Assembly: GCF_032337115.1 (NCBI RefSeq)
Contig: NZ_JAVXZY010000006.1
Span: 124,001-188,000, forward strand
Origin: Roseateles_C aquae
GTDB lineage: Bacteria; Pseudomonadota; Gammaproteobacteria; Burkholderiales; Burkholderiaceae_C
Direction of reading: 5' to 3'
DNA length: 64,000 nucleotides
Within the stretch, counting starts at the first letter, position 1; every line of letters begins with the position of its first letter. Both the position numbers and the translations under genes were made by a program. Under the pieces are notes generated by a model that saw only the letters and a list, made by a program, of their open reading frames with translations, searched no databases and was not told the origin of the DNA. Of the stretch, positions 24,983-34,505 are shown piece after piece.

Positions 24983-27595
24983 ATGCATCCGGAACGCCCC
25001 AGCCTGCTCAATGCCTTGCGCTTCGGCAATGCCGTGGAACGGCTGTCTGTGCTCGGCCCCTTTCTTGCGCTTGGCCTGGTGCTACTGCTGCTATGGACCC
25101 TGGTCGGCTGGTTCACGCTGCGCTTCCCCGACGATCTGATCGCCGATGAAGAGCGCGAGCTGGCTGCCTCAGCCGCCATCCTCAGCCGCGAAAGCGAAGC
25201 CGTGCTGCGCGATGGCGAAAACGCACTGCGCAGTCTGGACCTGCTGCTGCTGACGCGTAGCAGCGACGGCACCACCGACGATGCCAGTCTGGCCCTGCTG
25301 GCCGACAGCCTGCGCGACAGCTCGCGCGGCCTGGTCGATGTGATGCTGGGCACGCCTTCGGGCAGCCTGTATCGCCTGCCCTCGCGCGGCCACGCGCCAT
25401 TCGCGAATGTCGGCGCCCATGCTTTTGTCGGCGAGCTGCATGCCCGGTCGGCAGCGCGACTGATCGTCGGCGCACCGCTACGGCTGCGGCCGCAAGGGCG
25501 CAGCGTGATCCCTTTGGCCATGCGACTTTCTGCCCAGGTCGGCGAGTTCAGCATGGCCGTGGCGCTGATCGATCCCGAAACCCTGACCCACCAGCAGGAG
25601 TTGCGCCTGCGCAGCGCGACCGAGGCCTTCTCGCTGTTGCGCAATGACGGGCTGGGCATTCTGCGCACACCGGCAGGCGGCGACTTCAGTGGGCGCAATC
25701 TGTTCGACGGCAATCCGGCGCGGCGTGAGCGTTTCGCGGGCCAGTCGGGCAGTTTTGTTGACGAGAAGGGCCCGGTTGATGCTCAGCCGCGCATCGTCGC
25801 CTATCAAAGCCTGCAGCATTTCCCGCTGAAGCTGGTCGCTTCGCAGAGCCTGGATCAGGTGCTGGGTGGCCATCTGCAGCAGCGCCGCGCCGTGCTGTGG
25901 TTCAGCGCCATCGTCAGCATCGTGGCCTTGGCGATCACCGTCTGGCTGGTGCGGCTGCAGCGGCGAGTGCATCTGCGCGAGGCCGAGCAGCGCGCCACCA
26001 ACGACGCCCTGCCGCTGGGCATGTTCCGCTGCGATCTGCAAGGTCGGGTCGTCCATGCCAACGCCACTTACCTGAAAATGCACGGGCTCAGCGCCGATCA
26101 GCTGGCCTGGGGCTGGCTCGGCCTCTTACCTCCGGAGCGGCGTGAAGAGACCAGGCGCCAGTGGTGTGAACACATTGCTCGCGGCGACGCCATCCGAGCG
26201 GTGCGGCGACTGCAGCTAGCCGACGGTAGCAGCCGCCTGGTCTCGGTAATGACCAATCCGCTGCGTGTCAAAGGCCGGCTGATCGCGCAGGCCGGCACCG
26301 TCGAGGACATTTCCGAGCGTGCGGCCGAGCAGAAGGCGATGCGCACCCTGGGCGCCATCTTCGAGCTGACGCCGGACTATGTCGGCCAGTTCAGTCTTGA
26401 CGGGCGTCTGCTCTACCTGAATCCCGCAGCACGCGAACGCCTGGGCCTGCCAGCCGACGCAGCGCTGGACAGCCTGAGCTACCGCCAGCTCTTCGGCGAG
26501 CGCGGCGAAACCCGTTTCCGCGCCGAGGTGCTGCCCGCCGCGCAGACCGCCGGCCATTGGCGCGGTCGTACCGAGCTGCGCGATCAGCGCGGCCAGCCTG
26601 TGCCGGTCGACTGCACGACCTTGCTGCACCGCAGCCCCCGCGGTCGGGTCGAGGCCATCTCGGCCATCATGCGCGACATTTCCGCCGAACTGCAGGCGCA
26701 GCGCGAACAGCGTCGCAGTGCCGCCATCCTGGGTGCGATTGCCCATACCTCCACCGCCATGATTTCGGTGCTGGGCCTCGACCAGCGCCTGCTGTTCTGC
26801 AACAAGGCGTTCGAAGAGCGCTTCGCCATCGATCGCGATCGCTGGCAAGGCCTGCATGTTCGCGACGTGCTGGGCGAGGCGGCCTATGAGCGCAATCGAC
26901 CCCTGATCGAACGTGGCCTGCAAGGCGAAGAGGCCGAAATCGAACAGCGCCACGGTGACCGCGACGATCCGCACTACCTGCGCCTGCACTATGCACCGCT
27001 GCGCAGCGAGGATCAACGCATCGAAGGCCTGATCTGCCTGGCCACCGACGTCACCGATGCCAAGCTGGAGGCGCAGCGCCTGCGCCAGGCCTCGCAAACC
27101 GATGGACTGACCCAGTTGCTCAACCGCCAGGGCTTCATGAGCCAGGCCAGCGACGCGATTCGCCATGCCCGCGAACGGGGGCAAGACCTGGCCCTTTTGT
27201 ACCTCGACCTGGACCGCTTCAAGCCGGTCAACGACGAGCACGGCCATCCGGTGGGCGACGCGTTGCTGCAGGCGGTGGCGCGACGGCTGCGCCATGCGCT
27301 GCGCCCCGAGGACCTGGTCGCCCGTCTCGGCGGCGATGAATTCACCGTCCTGCTGCCCCGCGTGCTGCACCCTGGAGACTCGCAGGTTGTGGCGGACAAG
27401 CTGGTGCATGCACTGAGCCTGCCCTTCAGCATTGACACCCTGCAGCTGCATATTGGCGCCAGCGTCGGCTATTGCGAGGCCACGGCTGGCGCCGCCGAGC
27501 TGGATGCCTTGCTCAGCCAGGCCGACGCGCAACTCTACGAGGCCAAGCGGCAGGGCCGCGGCCGCAGCTGCGGGCTCAGGCTGCCGGCCATCTGA
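24983..27595 (+). CDS. Membrane diguanylate cyclase with Cache-like sensor and PAS domains
   Basis: An 870-residue protein: TM1 about 25-48, periplasmic sensor about 50-300 (double-Cache-like), TM2 about 302-325, three PAS-type segments (about 335-450, 460-575 and 585-700) and a C-terminal GGDEF domain (about 705-865). The active-site motif GGDEF is at 783-787. The inhibitory I-site R774-P-E-D777 is intact, exactly five residues before it, so product inhibition is expected. No EAL domain follows. It should make c-di-GMP in response to an external ligand. A PilZ receptor is encoded at 44603. Confidence 0.9.
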   Translation: MHPERPSLLNALRFGNAVERLSVLGPFLALGLVLLLLWTLVGWFTLRFPDDLIADEERELAASAAILSRESEAVLRDGENALRSLDLLLLTRSSDGTTDDASLALLADSLRDSSRGLVDVMLGTPSGSLYRLPSRGHAPFANVGAHAFVGELHARSAARLIVGAPLRLRPQGRSVIPLAMRLSAQVGEFSMAVALIDPETLTHQQELRLRSATEAFSLLRNDGLGILRTPAGGDFSGRNLFDGNPARRERFAGQSGSFVDEKGPVDAQPRIVAYQSLQHFPLKLVASQSLDQVLGGHLQQRRAVLWFSAIVSIVALAITVWLVRLQRRVHLREAEQRATNDALPLGMFRCDLQGRVVHANATYLKMHGLSADQLAWGWLGLLPPERREETRRQWCEHIARGDAIRAVRRLQLADGSSRLVSVMTNPLRVKGRLIAQAGTVEDISERAAEQKAMRTLGAIFELTPDYVGQFSLDGRLLYLNPAARERLGLPADAALDSLSYRQLFGERGETRFRAEVLPAAQTAGHWRGRTELRDQRGQPVPVDCTTLLHRSPRGRVEAISAIMRDISAELQAQREQRRSAAILGAIAHTSTAMISVLGLDQRLLFCNKAFEERFAIDRDRWQGLHVRDVLGEAAYERNRPLIERGLQGEEAEIEQRHGDRDDPHYLRLHYAPLRSEDQRIEGLICLATDVTDAKLEAQRLRQASQTDGLTQLLNRQGFMSQASDAIRHARERGQDLALLYLDLDRFKPVNDEHGHPVGDALLQAVARRLRHALRPEDLVARLGGDEFTVLLPRVLHPGDSQVVADKLVHALSLPFSIDTLQLHIGASVGYCEATAGAAELDALLSQADAQLYEAKRQGRGRSCGLRLPAI

Positions 27596-27628
27596 TGACG
27601 CGGCGGCAAGCCGGTCTCGGCAAACAGT

Positions 27629-28123
27629 TCAATGCAGCACGAGCTGCTTGACGCGCATCAAAGTCAGCTGCAGCACCAGCGCATCACTGCTGGCGCGATG
27701 GCGGCGCAGCTGCTGTTCGGCACGCACCTGCTCCAGCGTTGACTGCCAGTGACTGATCTCATCCTGGCTGAGCAAGGTGCGCAGATCCTCCAGACGGAAG
27801 CTGGGCACCATGTCAACGGCGTCAAAGAGCCTGGCCAGCCAGCTGTAGTCATGCCCCCAAGCGTCGCTGAACACGGTCTGGCCGGCCAGCCGCTGGTTCA
27901 TCTGCTGAGCCACCCAGAGCGCCGGCTTGCCGTGCTGGCACAGCACCTCCCGGCTGATGCCGTGCAGCGCCTGGGCCTGTTCATCCCAGTGCAGCCAGCC
28001 AGGATCGGGCCGGATCAGCGAGCAGAACAGGCTGCCATCCGAGGCCACGAAACCCACCTCGATCGGATAGCTGCCGCGGCCGAAGCCGGAGGCTTCCAGA
28101 TCGATGATGGCGGGAGGCGTCAT
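27629..28123 (-). CDS. DEDDh-type 3'-5' exonuclease
   Basis: A 164-residue protein of the DnaQ/RNase T exonuclease superfamily. D8 and E10 in IIDLEASG form Exo I, SDAWGHDYSWL supplies the second Asp, and HRASSDA is the Exo III His-Asp motif. There are no other domains, so it is shorter than RNase T or DnaQ. The start at 28123 was chosen since homologues begin just before IIDLE; AAGG is 11 bases upstream. It lies 61 bp after the EcsC-like gene on the same strand. Confidence 0.85.
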   Translation of the reverse strand: MTPPAIIDLEASGFGRGSYPIEVGFVASDGSLFCSLIRPDPGWLHWDEQAQALHGISREVLCQHGKPALWVAQQMNQRLAGQTVFSDAWGHDYSWLARLFDAVDMVPSFRLEDLRTLLSQDEISHWQSTLEQVRAEQQLRRHRASSDALVLQLTLMRVKQLVLH

Positions 28124-28184
28124 GGGCAGCCTTGGTGCGATGGTCGGCCGAGTGTAGTGCGCCACCCAGCATTTGCGTAGCCGC

Positions 28185-28781
28185 TCAGACAGGGGCTCGT
28201 GGGCGGCGTTGGCGTTCGAACAAGGCTTGTGCGCTGCGTCCGACCTGCTGCGTGTCCCAGAAGGCATAGGCAGCCACCCCGGCGGCGCCAATCATCGGCA
28301 GCCAACGCGCCGCGCTCTTGGCCAGCGTGCGCTGGCTGAGCTGCACGCCAATGGCGGTCGCCACCCGCTGCAAAAGCGCCGCGCTGGCCCGCTCTCCGGT
28401 GCGCACAGCCAGGTCGCGCAGCGCCTGAGCCGCCGTATGCCGGAACAGGCAGTACAGCATCTGTTCCCGCCCCAGGCTGGCGCCCTGCCCATAGAGCGCC
28501 GCAAGATCGGCCACCAGTTGCGCCTGGATGCGCCAGACCGCCAGCAGCTCGGGCAGTATCGTCAACCAGCCCAACGGCCCGGGCGGCAGGGCCAGGCCAC
28601 CAGCGGTCAGCGCCGCCTTGCGCGCTGCTTCGGCAAGCAGGCGGCGCGCCACCGCCTCAGGCTCGTCGAGCGCTGCCTGGTTCGAGCCGGGCGGCGTGGC
28701 GACCACGCTCAACACCGCCTGGGCGAATCGATCCCCGGCCGATTCAGGCAGCGCTGGCAGCCCCGGCTGCTTGCCGCTCAT
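28185..28781 (-). CDS. EcsC-family protein
   Basis: A 198-residue, mostly helical protein with a hydrophobic hairpin (about 78-100, LPPGPLGWLTILPELLAVWRIQ) and a terminal hydrophobic helix (about 163-178). The PELxAVWRIQ..LV..LAALYG pattern resembles the EcsC family, whose role is unknown. A weak membrane association is likely. It may be co-transcribed with the exonuclease downstream. Confidence 0.65.
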   Translation of the reverse strand: MSGKQPGLPALPESAGDRFAQAVLSVVATPPGSNQAALDEPEAVARRLLAEAARKAALTAGGLALPPGPLGWLTILPELLAVWRIQAQLVADLAALYGQGASLGREQMLYCLFRHTAAQALRDLAVRTGERASAALLQRVATAIGVQLSQRTLAKSAARWLPMIGAAGVAAYAFWDTQQVGRSAQALFERQRRPRAPV

Positions 28782-28971
28782 GGCCTGGTGCCGCGCGGCG
28801 GCTGGTCAACGACAAGGTGTTGCATCTGCATGATGCTCAGCATAGCCGGGCCGCAGCGGCGACGCATGCGGCCATCGATACTCCGCCGTATTGCTGCGTC
28901 CAGGTGCACCAGCCGGTCCAGTGGCGCGTTGAGCCTTCACCCCCAATCTGCATTGCCCAAGGAGCGATCAA

Positions 28972-29994
28972 TTGCACACCTTTAACTTGATGCGCCGATG
29001 CTGGATCGCGCTGTTGATGCTGATGCTGTCTACCGCCAGCTTCGCCCATCGTGATCGCGATGACGACGGCGACTATCAGATCGTCCACGCCCGCTACGGC
29101 ACCGCCGAACGCCATATCGATGTCACCCCACGGCTGAAGGAGCTGGCCCGCCAGGACCGCCGTTTCAAGCTGGTCAATGAGGTGTTCGGCTACGACCCGG
29201 CGCCTGGCGAGCGCAAGGTGCTGCGCATCTTCGCCCGCGGCCGCAATGGCCAGATGCGCACCTTTGAATACGAGGAATACAGCCATGTCGATGGCAACCA
29301 GTTCACGGGCTGGGACGGTGGCAACTGGGGCCACGAACGCTGGAGCGGCGGCTGGGGCGATGGGCCGGGCCATGGCCGCCCGAGCATCGAGCCGCCGCAG
29401 CGCGGTGACGAGGGCGAGTTCCAGATCCTGCAGGCACGTTACGGCACCGCCCAACGCAATGTCGATGTCACCGCCCGGCTGAAAGAACTGGCCCGCCAGG
29501 ACCGGCGCTTCAAGCTGGTCAACGACCAGTTCGGCATTGACCCGGCACCGGGTGAGCGCAAGTCTCTGCGCATCTATGCCCGTGGTCGCGCCGGGCAGGT
29601 GCAGACCTTCGAGTACGAGGAATACGGCTGGGTCGACGGGGCCCAGTTCACCGGCTGGGGCGGCGGCAACTGGGGGCATGAAGGCTGGAATGGCAGCTGG
29701 GGTGGCGAGCGTGAGGAACGCCGCCCACCCATCAGCGGTTACCCCGCCGGTCGCCAGGACTTGCAAATCCTGCGCGCCACCTACGGCGCCAGCGGCCGCG
29801 ACTGGGACGTTACCGAACGCCTGCGCGCACTGAGCCGCGGCAGCCGCGGCCTCGAGGTCTATGTCGACAATGTGCTGGGCGGCGGCGACCCCTACCCAGG
29901 CCAGCGCAAGATCCTGATCGTCAGCTATCGGATCGGCAACTCGGCGCCGCAGGAAGTGCGCGTCAGCGAACGCGATACCTTGCGCCTGCCTTGA
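28972..29994 (+). CDS. Secreted protein with three DUF3395-like repeats, TTG start
   Basis: A 340-residue protein with a signal peptide (about 1-25). Three repeats occupy about 35-125, 150-240 and 264-334. The first two are near-copies 115 residues (345 bp) apart, and the third has diverged. The core reads I-x-x-A-x-Y-G...D-V-T-x-R-L...D-P-x-P-G-x-x-K, like the DUF3395 domain known from the C-terminus of DnaJC11-type proteins, without any J domain. AAGGAG is placed seven bases before TTG at 28972 and 23 bases before the next ATG (28990), so TTG is the likely start. Function unknown. Confidence 0.75.
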   Translation: MHTFNLMRRCWIALLMLMLSTASFAHRDRDDDGDYQIVHARYGTAERHIDVTPRLKELARQDRRFKLVNEVFGYDPAPGERKVLRIFARGRNGQMRTFEYEEYSHVDGNQFTGWDGGNWGHERWSGGWGDGPGHGRPSIEPPQRGDEGEFQILQARYGTAQRNVDVTARLKELARQDRRFKLVNDQFGIDPAPGERKSLRIYARGRAGQVQTFEYEEYGWVDGAQFTGWGGGNWGHEGWNGSWGGEREERRPPISGYPAGRQDLQILRATYGASGRDWDVTERLRALSRGSRGLEVYVDNVLGGGDPYPGQRKILIVSYRIGNSAPQEVRVSERDTLRLP

Positions 29995-30009
29995 GCGGCT
30001 ACGACCGTC

Positions 30010-30032
30010 GCTGAGTGCGCGCAGCACTCAGC
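30010..30032. terminator. Stem-loop between convergent genes
   Basis: GCTGAGTGC, loop GCGCA and GCACTCAGC form a perfect 9-bp stem between two convergent genes. There is no T tract, so it may act with Rho or as a 3' end-stabilising hairpin. Confidence 0.5.
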
Positions 30033-30042
30033 CCAGTCGCCC

Positions 30043-32991
30043 TTACCCGCATTGCCCCACATAGCCGCAGGCGGTGCAGAAGTCGCAGCCGTCCTTGTGG
30101 ATCATCGTCGAGTTGCCGCATTCGGGGCAGGGCTTGCCGGCCATGGCCTGAACGCTGGCGCCGGGCTTGCTGGCCTTGGCGATCGGCGCCTGCAGCAGGC
30201 CCATCTCGACCAGCGGCATGCCCTGCTCGTCGAGCACGCCGAGCATCGCGTAGCGGTGGATCACCAGCCGCGCCACATAGGCCACCGTCGACGGCCAGAT
30301 CTGCTGACGACGCTCACCTGACAGGGTAGGCACCGGCGCCATGAAGTGGCCCAGCGGCTCGCCGACATTAAGCAGCTTGCGCAGCTTCATGCCGATCCAG
30401 GCCGGGTCCATCACCCGCATGTCCAGGCTCAGCAGGCGCGCCATGCCGTCCAGCGCCTTCGGGTAGTTGCCCGAGAAGCCCATCGCGCAAGGCCGGGTGA
30501 TGTGGCCGCCATCGGGTGTCGGCAGGCTGACTTCCTTCAGCGTCAGCGTGAACAGTTCGCCGGTGGCCGGGTTGTCGACGTCGACCGCCCAGGCCAGCGT
30601 CCCCAGCGTGCTGGTGCGCGGCTCCTCGCGGCTGAACATGGCGTCGAGCACCGGCGTCGGGCCGCCTTCCTGCAGGGCGCCGAGCTGCTCGCAACGCGAG
30701 CGGATCACCGCCGCCGTGGCTGCAACCACACCAGGGAACAGCCGCGTTTCACCATTGGGCGGCATCGGCATCTCAAAGGCGCGCTCCTCGGCCACCGTGG
30801 CCAGTGCGTCGAGCTTCAGGCGCAGCCAGGCGGCGTCGTTGGTGCGCAGATCCATCGACAGCGTCTTGGCGACCGCCGACAGCCCGCGCGGCTGCTCGGC
30901 GCCATTGACCCAGACCTCAAACGGCAGGTTCTTGCCGAACAGGCCGGCGTCCGGCCCCTCTGCCGGCAGCTCGCCGACGAAGAGCGCGAAGTCGCCGTGC
31001 GGGTGGCGAATCATGTAGCTCCAGGCCGGGTTGCCGCTGGGCAGCTCGGGCCGGCTGGGCCAACGCAGCGAGGCCAGCACCGCAGCGGGCAGGCGCTCGA
31101 CGCGCAAGCGCTGGTTGGTGCCGTCGATCGCCACCGGCTGCAGTGGCTCGGGCACGGCAGCCGGCTCGACGCTGAGCACCGAGCCCAGCACGCTATTGGG
31201 CCGGTAGGTGGCCAGGCCCTTCAGCCCGGCCTTCCAGGCCTGGGTGTAGAGATCCTGGAAGTCCGCATAGGGATAGTCGGCCGGCACATTGACCGTCTTG
31301 GAGATCGAGGTGTCGACATAGGGCGCCACCGCCGCGACCATGGCCGCATGGTCGGCCGCCGACAGCTCCAGCGCCGTGACGAAGGCGTCAGACAGCGGCG
31401 CGTCGGTGCCGAACATATGGCGGTACAGGCGCCAGGCGTGGTCTTCAACCGCGTATTCCTTGAAGCCGCCATCGGCCATGCGCTTCTTGCGCGTGTAGCT
31501 CCAGCTGAAGGCCGGCTCGATGCCGTTGGACGCGTTGTCGGCAAAGGCCAGGCTGATGGTGCCGGTCGGCGCGATCGACAGCAGGTGTGAGTTGCGCAGG
31601 CCCTGGGCACGGATCTTGTCCTTCAGGCCCTGCGGCAGCCGCGAGGCAAAGTTGCCGCCGGACAAATACAGATCGGCATTGAACAGCGGGAAGGCGCCGC
31701 GCTCGACAGCCAGATCGGCGCTGGCCTCGTAGGCCGCATTGCGCATCACCTCGCTGATGTGGCGGGCCATCTCGCGGGCGGGTTCGCTGTCGTAGCGCAG
31801 GTTCAGCATCACCAGCGTGTCGCCGAGGCCGGTGAAGCCCAGGCCGACGCGGCGCTTGTTGCGCGCCTCCTGCTGCTGGGCCGGCAGCGGCCAGGGCGTC
31901 ACGTCCAGCACGTTGTCCAGCATCCGCGTGGCGGTCTTGCAGACCTCGGCAAAGGCGGCGTCGTCAAAGCTGGCGGCCGGGCCAAAGGGATCGCGGACGA
32001 AGTGCGTCAGATCGACCGAGCCCAGGCAGCAGCAGCCATAGGGCGGCAGCGGCTGTTCGGCGCAGGGATTGGTGGCGGCGATCGACTCGCAGTAATAGAG
32101 GTTGTTATCCGTGTTGATGCGGTCGAGGAAAAGCACGCCGGGTTCGGCGTGGTCATAGGTCGAGCGCACCACCTGGTCCCAAAGGCTGCGCGCCTTCAAC
32201 TTGCGGTAGACCCAGAGCCCGTCACCGCGTTGGTAGGCGCCGGCCTGGCGCAGCTTCTCGCCCGGCTCGGCCTTGTGCACCAGCTCGATTTCGGCATCGG
32301 CCTCGACCGCCTGCATGAAGGCATCGGTGACGCCGACCGAGATATTGAAATTGCGCAGATCGCCCTGGTCCTTGGCGTGGATGAACTCCTCGACATCGGG
32401 GTGGTCGCAGCGCAGCACGCCCATCTGGGCGCCGCGGCGGCTGCCGGCGCTCTCCACCGTCTCGCAGCTGCGGTCGAACACCCGCATATACGACACCGGG
32501 CCGGAGGCACTCGATTGGGTCGAGCCGACCCAGGCGCCCTTGGGGCGGATGCGCGAGAAGTCGTAGCCGACGCCGCCGCCACGGCGCATCGTTTCGGCGG
32601 CCTCGGTCAGCGCGGTGTAGATGCCGGGATGACCATCGTCGACCGAGGCGATCGAGTCGCCCACCGGCTGCACAAAGCAGTTGATCAGCGTGGCGCTCAG
32701 CTCGGTGCCGGCGGCGGAATTGATGCGGCCGGCCGGCACGAAGCCGCGGCGCTGCGCGTCCAGGAAACGCGCTTCCCACTGGGCCCGCGCCTCGGGCGCC
32801 TCGGCCTGGGCCAGCGCGCGGGCCACACGGGCGCGCAACTCGTCCAGTGTCTTCTCATCGCCCTTGGCGTATTTCTCCAGCAGGACCTCGGCGCTGATTT
32901 CCTGGGCCGGCAGGGCCGCGGCCGGCGCGATCGGCTTGCGGGTGGCGGGCAGGCGGTCGGCATCGGTCTGGGCTGGGATGGGCGGGGTCAT
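30043..32991 (-). CDS. nrdJ: Adenosylcobalamin-dependent (class II) ribonucleotide reductase
   Basis: A 982-residue enzyme that reduces ribonucleotides without oxygen dependence, using vitamin B12. Visible features: the N-terminal RINSAAGTELSATLINCFV block, NPCAEQPLPPYGCC in the catalytic barrel (radical-site Cys and glutamate), SIAPTGTISLAFAD, and a C-terminal tail with CPECGN and CDFCTACGYVGQCG, the thiol/zinc-type tail of NrdJ proteins. The start at 32991 is supported by GGAG eight bases upstream; the ORF extends to 33129 but without a ribosome site. I saw no B12 riboswitch or NrdR box upstream. Confidence 0.95.
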   Translation of the reverse strand: MTPPIPAQTDADRLPATRKPIAPAAALPAQEISAEVLLEKYAKGDEKTLDELRARVARALAQAEAPEARAQWEARFLDAQRRGFVPAGRINSAAGTELSATLINCFVQPVGDSIASVDDGHPGIYTALTEAAETMRRGGGVGYDFSRIRPKGAWVGSTQSSASGPVSYMRVFDRSCETVESAGSRRGAQMGVLRCDHPDVEEFIHAKDQGDLRNFNISVGVTDAFMQAVEADAEIELVHKAEPGEKLRQAGAYQRGDGLWVYRKLKARSLWDQVVRSTYDHAEPGVLFLDRINTDNNLYYCESIAATNPCAEQPLPPYGCCCLGSVDLTHFVRDPFGPAASFDDAAFAEVCKTATRMLDNVLDVTPWPLPAQQQEARNKRRVGLGFTGLGDTLVMLNLRYDSEPAREMARHISEVMRNAAYEASADLAVERGAFPLFNADLYLSGGNFASRLPQGLKDKIRAQGLRNSHLLSIAPTGTISLAFADNASNGIEPAFSWSYTRKKRMADGGFKEYAVEDHAWRLYRHMFGTDAPLSDAFVTALELSAADHAAMVAAVAPYVDTSISKTVNVPADYPYADFQDLYTQAWKAGLKGLATYRPNSVLGSVLSVEPAAVPEPLQPVAIDGTNQRLRVERLPAAVLASLRWPSRPELPSGNPAWSYMIRHPHGDFALFVGELPAEGPDAGLFGKNLPFEVWVNGAEQPRGLSAVAKTLSMDLRTNDAAWLRLKLDALATVAEERAFEMPMPPNGETRLFPGVVAATAAVIRSRCEQLGALQEGGPTPVLDAMFSREEPRTSTLGTLAWAVDVDNPATGELFTLTLKEVSLPTPDGGHITRPCAMGFSGNYPKALDGMARLLSLDMRVMDPAWIGMKLRKLLNVGEPLGHFMAPVPTLSGERRQQIWPSTVAYVARLVIHRYAMLGVLDEQGMPLVEMGLLQAPIAKASKPGASVQAMAGKPCPECGNSTMIHKDGCDFCTACGYVGQCG

Positions 32992-33386
32992 GCGGAATCT
33001 CCGGAAATACGGGTCGTGAAGCGAATACGGAACGGAATACAGAACGCGAAAGCGCGATGCTGAAGGCATCTTAGCGAGGGGGTTTTGACCCCGGTCACTG
33101 AGCATGCATCCAAGCCTTGGCGGCCGCAAGCGCTGCCGTTCGCTTGTGAGCGTGCACTCTCGCCAGGTCTCAATCCCGGCCGCGCGGCAGGGTATGACCC
33201 AATGGCTTCAGCAGATGGGCGGATGGCAATCCGTACAAGGGGAAAAGGCCACTCAGGCAACATTTGAAACAAAGCAGCGCAAGCCGGGAAACCGGCCTGA
33301 TACCCGCGGCAACGACAGTCACCGCCTCAGTCCCAGATCGCCCGCCCGGCGCTGGCGCCCGCACAGTTTCAAGCGAGGAGTTGACG
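32992..33386. other. Intergenic region between nrdJ and the two-kinase operon
   Basis: About 395 bases without a convincing gene. The nrdJ-proximal part holds a GGGG/CCCC hairpin near 33079-33094. The distal part (33245-33335) holds the candidate structured leader annotated separately. Short ORFs across the region have no ribosome site and no recognisable product. Confidence 0.6.
33245..33335 (+). promoter_or_regulatory. Candidate structured leader RNA (GNRA hairpin)
   Basis: GCCGG-GAAA-CCGGC (33283-33296) is a GNRA tetraloop hairpin. Around it, in order, are CAGGCAAC, TTGAAAC, AGCGCAAGCC and GGCCTGA. These recall the conserved boxes of the c-di-GMP-I (GEMM) riboswitch, with several departures: one A fewer in the GCAAAGCC box and no clear P2 stem. 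It ends about 40 bases before the ribosome site at 33375. A degenerate riboswitch or an unrelated structured leader are both possible. Confidence 0.25.
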
Positions 33387-33734
33387 ATGAAGCTGCCCTC
33401 CATGCCCGCCGCCCTGCACCAGCTGCAACAACGCTGCGCCGCCCGCTGGCAGGCCTGGGCTGGCGCGCGTCGGCAGCAGCGTCAGCGTCAGGCCGTGATC
33501 GCGCTGGCCGCCGAGCGGGCCAGCCAGCGCCAGATCGTCTTCGCCGACACGCAGATCGACGTCTACCGCAGCGAGGCCTTCGCCGAAGACCTGCTCGAGC
33601 AGCGTTGCAACGCACCCACGGCTCAGCAGGCCCGGCAGCTGCTGGCGGGTCTGCGCCGCAGCAGTGCTGGCATCATGCGCGCTGCCGCCGAGGCACCGCA
33701 CCCCGTCAAACGTTCCGAACGTGCCCATCCATGA
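33387..33734 (+). CDS. Small Arg/Gln/Ala-rich protein of unknown function
   Basis: A 115-residue, largely helical protein with many Arg, Gln and Ala and no signal peptide or membrane segment. The start follows GAGGAG with a short spacer, and the codon usage is like the neighbours. Its stop overlaps the regulator ATG by 4 bp, so it is the first gene of the regulator/two-kinase operon and probably real. I do not recognise the family. A small accessory or anti-kinase role is possible but unsupported. Confidence 0.6.
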   Translation: MKLPSMPAALHQLQQRCAARWQAWAGARRQQRQRQAVIALAAERASQRQIVFADTQIDVYRSEAFAEDLLEQRCNAPTAQQARQLLAGLRRSSAGIMRAAAEAPHPVKRSERAHP

Positions 33735-34471
33735 GTGTTGCAAGCCCTTCCCTGCTGCTGGTTGACGATGAATCCGAGCTGCGCGAACTGCTCGGCGAGT
33801 ATTTCGGCCGCAATGGCTTTCAGGTCCGTGCGGCCGCCGACGCCGCCGAAGCGCGCCGGATGCTGGCCGAAGCCCCCGCCGAGCTGGCCCTGCTGGACCT
33901 GAACATGCCGGGCGAGAACGGCTTGTCGCTGGCGCGCTGGATGCGCGACACCCATCCCAGCTGCGCCATCGTCATGCTGACGACCGCCAGTGACGCCGTC
34001 GATCGCGTCGTCGGGCTTGAGCTGGGCGCCGACGACTACGTCGCCAAACCCTTTGATCTGCGCGAGCTACTTGCCCGGGTGCGGGCCGTGCTGCGCCGCA
34101 CCCAGGCCGTGGCAGCGCCGGTGCCCGCTGCACCAGCAGCGCAGCCAGTCGACATCAGCCTGGCTCGCCATGTCCGCTTCGGGCGCTGCCGGCTTGACCT
34201 GGACGAGCGCAAGCTCTGGGACGATGCCGAGCAGGAAGTAGCGATCACCGCCGCCGAGTTCGACTTGCTGGCCCTGTTCGCCCGCCACCCCAACCGGCCG
34301 CTGAACCGCGACCAGATCATGGAGCAGGCGCACAACCGAGGCTGGGATGTGTTTGATCGTTCCATCGATCTGCGCATCATGCGGCTGCGGCGCAAGGTCG
34401 AGCGCAACCCCGACAAGCCCGAGGTGTTGAAGACGGTGCGCAACGTCGGCTACGTCTACGTGCCTAGCTGA
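33731..34471 (+). CDS. OmpR/PhoB-type response regulator
   Basis: A 246-residue regulator: receiver domain (about 8-122) with the acidic pair D12/D13, phospho-acceptor D56 (LALLDLNMPG) and Lys in AKPFDL, an Ala/Pro linker (about 128-143), and a winged-helix domain (about 148-245). The start overlaps the upstream small gene (ATGA). Two histidine kinases follow in the same direction, so it is their likely shared target. Confidence 0.92.
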   Translation: MSVASPSLLLVDDESELRELLGEYFGRNGFQVRAAADAAEARRMLAEAPAELALLDLNMPGENGLSLARWMRDTHPSCAIVMLTTASDAVDRVVGLELGADDYVAKPFDLRELLARVRAVLRRTQAVAAPVPAAPAAQPVDISLARHVRFGRCRLDLDERKLWDDAEQEVAITAAEFDLLALFARHPNRPLNRDQIMEQAHNRGWDVFDRSIDLRIMRLRRKVERNPDKPEVLKTVRNVGYVYVPS

Positions 34472-34505
34472 TGTCAGGCGCCTCGCGTCGACGGGCTGAG
34501 CGCCA

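Noticed and set aside
32992..33386. Possible cobalamin riboswitch upstream of nrdJ
   Set aside because: On the minus strand I found no B12 box. Fragments on the plus strand resemble parts of one but are out of order.
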